In this document: positions 13,969-15,691 of the stretch, piece by piece | Position numbering within the stretch: position 1 is the first letter of the stretch | Layout: every line of letters starts with the position of its first letter | Source of the DNA: JAJTFW01 sp964534995 | Lineage (GTDB): Bacteria; Bacteroidota; Bacteroidia; AKYH767-A; OLB10 | Length of the DNA: 15,691 bases | Assembly: GCA_964534995.1 (NCBI GenBank) | Contig: CAZHSC010000077.1 | Span: 1 to 15,691, forward strand | Direction: 5' to 3' | Made by a program: the position numbers and the translations under genes | The notes under the pieces: model-generated | Told to the model about the DNA's origin: nothing | Database searches by the model: none | The model's input: only the letters and a program-made list of their open reading frames with translations

Positions 13969-15680
13969 GAACCGAAGACCTTCACCAGCGAAGCGACTGC
14001 AAAATTGCGGAATTTATCCATTCCCGCCTGCATGCCCGCGTCCTGCAGTATGCGCAGGGACGCTTCGTGTCCGGAAGTAAAGTGGGGGGCGTCTTCCCAT
14101 TTCCGCTGAGGCGGTGCAAAACCTATTTTATCAGTTCTGTTATAAATTGCGTCAGGGAGTATATCCTTCATCGACTCACGTAAAATAAATTTGGTTTTGC
14201 CGTCCCGGTACACATAATTTCCCGCCAGTTGAAAAACAAACTCCACCAACTCATGCGATAGAAAGGGCAGGCGTACTTCGATACTGTGCGCCATTGAATT
14301 CCTGTCGGCAAAGCGCAGCAGCTCCCCCAATTTATGCTGCGTATAATAACCAAGTTGTTGTTTTATCGTATATCCATTGCGATAGACTGCCCTTTGTATA
14401 CCGAAAAGAGCGAGCAGAGGATCCGCAAGGAAAGCCCAGCCCAGGCGTCCATGATGACCGTAGAATTTTTTAAACAAACGGCGTTCGTGCAGAAAATCAC
14501 GCCAGTGGCCCTGGTGGCAGAGGTCCCAGATGGCATAATATTTCAATTCGTCATAGCCACACAGGTATTCATCCGCTCCCTGCCCATCGAGCAATACTTT
14601 TACGCCTTGCTGACGCGGCATCTGCATCACACACCATTGTGCATACACAGAGGCCGAACCGAGTGGAAATTCATGAAACCACGTGATCTTGTCAACTTCA
14701 TCCAGGAGCCCCTGCTCGCCGGGCCATACTTCATGGTGAAGCACTCCCGTTTTTCTTACCACTTCCTCCATCCATTTCCCTTCATCCTTTTCGCTGTTAA
14801 ACCTTGCCGAAAAAGCGTGAAAGCCCACTTTCTCCTGCCCTGACAAGGCGCATACCACGGTGGATGAATCGAGTCCGCCCGAGAGACTGCTTCCCACGGG
14901 AACATCACTGCGCAAGCGGCGACGTAAGGACCGAAAAAACAAATCTCTGAATGCTTCAAAGGCATCCGCATCGTTGTGAAATGAAATGCTCTCCCCCGGC
15001 TGAATTTCCCAATACTTTTGCAGGTTCATCCCATCCTTCGTTACTGTTAAATAATGCGCGGGGGGCATGGCATGTACTTCTGCAAAGGGAGTATCTTCAT
15101 TACCAAAACCAAAGGTACCATGAAGGTAAGCTTCCAACTTTTCAGTTGAAAGTTTTACGGGTATTCCATAGGCCCTGATAGCCTTTATCTCGGATGCAAA
15201 TACAAAATAGTCCTTGTCGCTCACGTAAAAGAACGGCTTTTCTCCAAAGCGGTCGCGGGCACAAAAAAGAGCACGGGTATGTTGGTCCCAAACGGCAAAA
15301 GCAAACATCCCATCCAGGTCCTTGAGGCAGGCGGGCCCTTTCTTTATAAACAAATTCAGTAAAACCTCCGTGTCGGAATGCGTATGGAAAACACAACCTT
15401 CTTTTTCAAGGTCTTTCTTTAACTCAATGTAATTATAAATTTCCCCGTTAAAGATGATGACATAGCGGCCATCAGCGGAAAGCATGGGTTGCGAAGCGCT
15501 ATCGCTCAGATCAATGATGGAGAGCCTGCGGTGGGCGAATCCGAGGACACCATCATCAGAAATCCAGTGTCCCTCTCCATCCGGTCCGCGATGTGCCATC
15601 ACATCCGACATGCGCCTTAGTTTCTCTTCATCAGGGCGAAACCGTTGGCCGGTACTGAATATTCCGGCTATCCCACACAT
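13965..15680 (-). CDS. asnB: Glutamine-dependent asparagine synthetase-like amidotransferase
   Basis: The 571-residue protein has an N-terminal class II glutaminase domain and a C-terminal ATP-pyrophosphatase synthetase domain. Cys2 after the initiator Met is the glutaminase nucleophile. Other motifs are AHRGPDGEG (29-37), FNGEIYNY (77-84), ARDRFGEKP (141-149), the PPi-loop SLSGGLDSS (265-273), LLDGQGADE (363-371) and RFADRNSMAHSIEVRLPFL (456-474). Ammonia released from glutamine is passed to an AMP-activated carboxylate, normally aspartate to give asparagine. Many paralogues in polysaccharide loci are thought to amidate other carboxylates, such as uronic acids or precursors. Its ATGA overlap with a glycosyltransferase gene favours that kind of role here, although a housekeeping AsnB cannot be excluded. 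The start is fixed by the MCGIAG N-terminus; only 11 bases lie upstream. Confidence 0.93.
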   Translation of the reverse strand: MCGIAGIFSTGQRFRPDEEKLRRMSDVMAHRGPDGEGHWISDDGVLGFAHRRLSIIDLSDSASQPMLSADGRYVIIFNGEIYNYIELKKDLEKEGCVFHTHSDTEVLLNLFIKKGPACLKDLDGMFAFAVWDQHTRALFCARDRFGEKPFFYVSDKDYFVFASEIKAIRAYGIPVKLSTEKLEAYLHGTFGFGNEDTPFAEVHAMPPAHYLTVTKDGMNLQKYWEIQPGESISFHNDADAFEAFRDLFFRSLRRRLRSDVPVGSSLSGGLDSSTVVCALSGQEKVGFHAFSARFNSEKDEGKWMEEVVRKTGVLHHEVWPGEQGLLDEVDKITWFHEFPLGSASVYAQWCVMQMPRQQGVKVLLDGQGADEYLCGYDELKYYAIWDLCHQGHWRDFLHERRLFKKFYGHHGRLGWAFLADPLLALFGIQRAVYRNGYTIKQQLGYYTQHKLGELLRFADRNSMAHSIEVRLPFLSHELVEFVFQLAGNYVYRDGKTKFILRESMKDILPDAIYNRTDKIGFAPPQRKWEDAPHFTSGHEASLRILQDAGMQAGMDKFRNFAVASLVKVFGS

Positions 15681-15691
15681 ACTGCGATACT

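Noticed and set aside
14334..14843. 169-codon plus-strand open frame opposite asnB
   Set aside because: It is antisense to highly conserved synthetase-domain codons and has no family signature.

Overview
The window reads as chromosomal DNA of a Bacteroidota bacterium. The evidence is a Por/type IX secretion (T9SS) C-terminal sorting domain, a second secreted protein with the 'DDGSAE-GY' segment common in that phylum, TAnnTTTG-type promoter elements, A-rich start regions without clear Shine-Dalgarno sequences, and a ddl/PASTA gene pair. Base composition is moderate. Nothing fixes the genus. I saw no tRNA, rRNA, CRISPR array, integrase, transposase or insertion sequence.

Region 1 (1-5426, minus strand) is a housekeeping and cell-wall block. 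In transcription order it holds an XTP/dITP pyrophosphatase (rdgB), an 896-residue protein made of two D-alanine-D-alanine ligase-like halves, a membrane-anchored three-PASTA protein, and a secreted protein cut by the left edge. The last three genes are spaced by 3 and 6 bases and probably form one operon. A Bacteroidota-type promoter lies directly before the ligase gene and would give an almost leaderless message.

Region 2 (5457-9518, plus strand) is one gene for a 1353-residue secreted protein. It has a signal peptide, six repeats of about 50 residues that look like a beta-propeller, nine PKD domains, a CARDB-like domain and a T9SS sorting domain. It diverges from rdgB across only 30 bases. 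It converges with the next block by an 11-base overlap of the two 3' ends.

Region 3 (9508-15680, minus strand) is a surface-polysaccharide block. In transcription order it holds a glutamine-dependent asparagine synthetase-like amidotransferase, a GT4-like glycosyltransferase, a 225-base non-coding gap, then GT2, GT4 and GT2 glycosyltransferases. All gene junctions except the gap overlap by 4 or 11 bases, which implies translational coupling. The gap holds a perfect TAnnTTTG element and an inverted repeat, so it may separate two expression units.

The most unusual item is the tandem ligase. Each half keeps most of the ligase framework, but the two halves depart from consensus at different active-site positions, as if each had specialised. 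The second is the PKD protein, whose propeller appears to be inserted inside a PKD domain.
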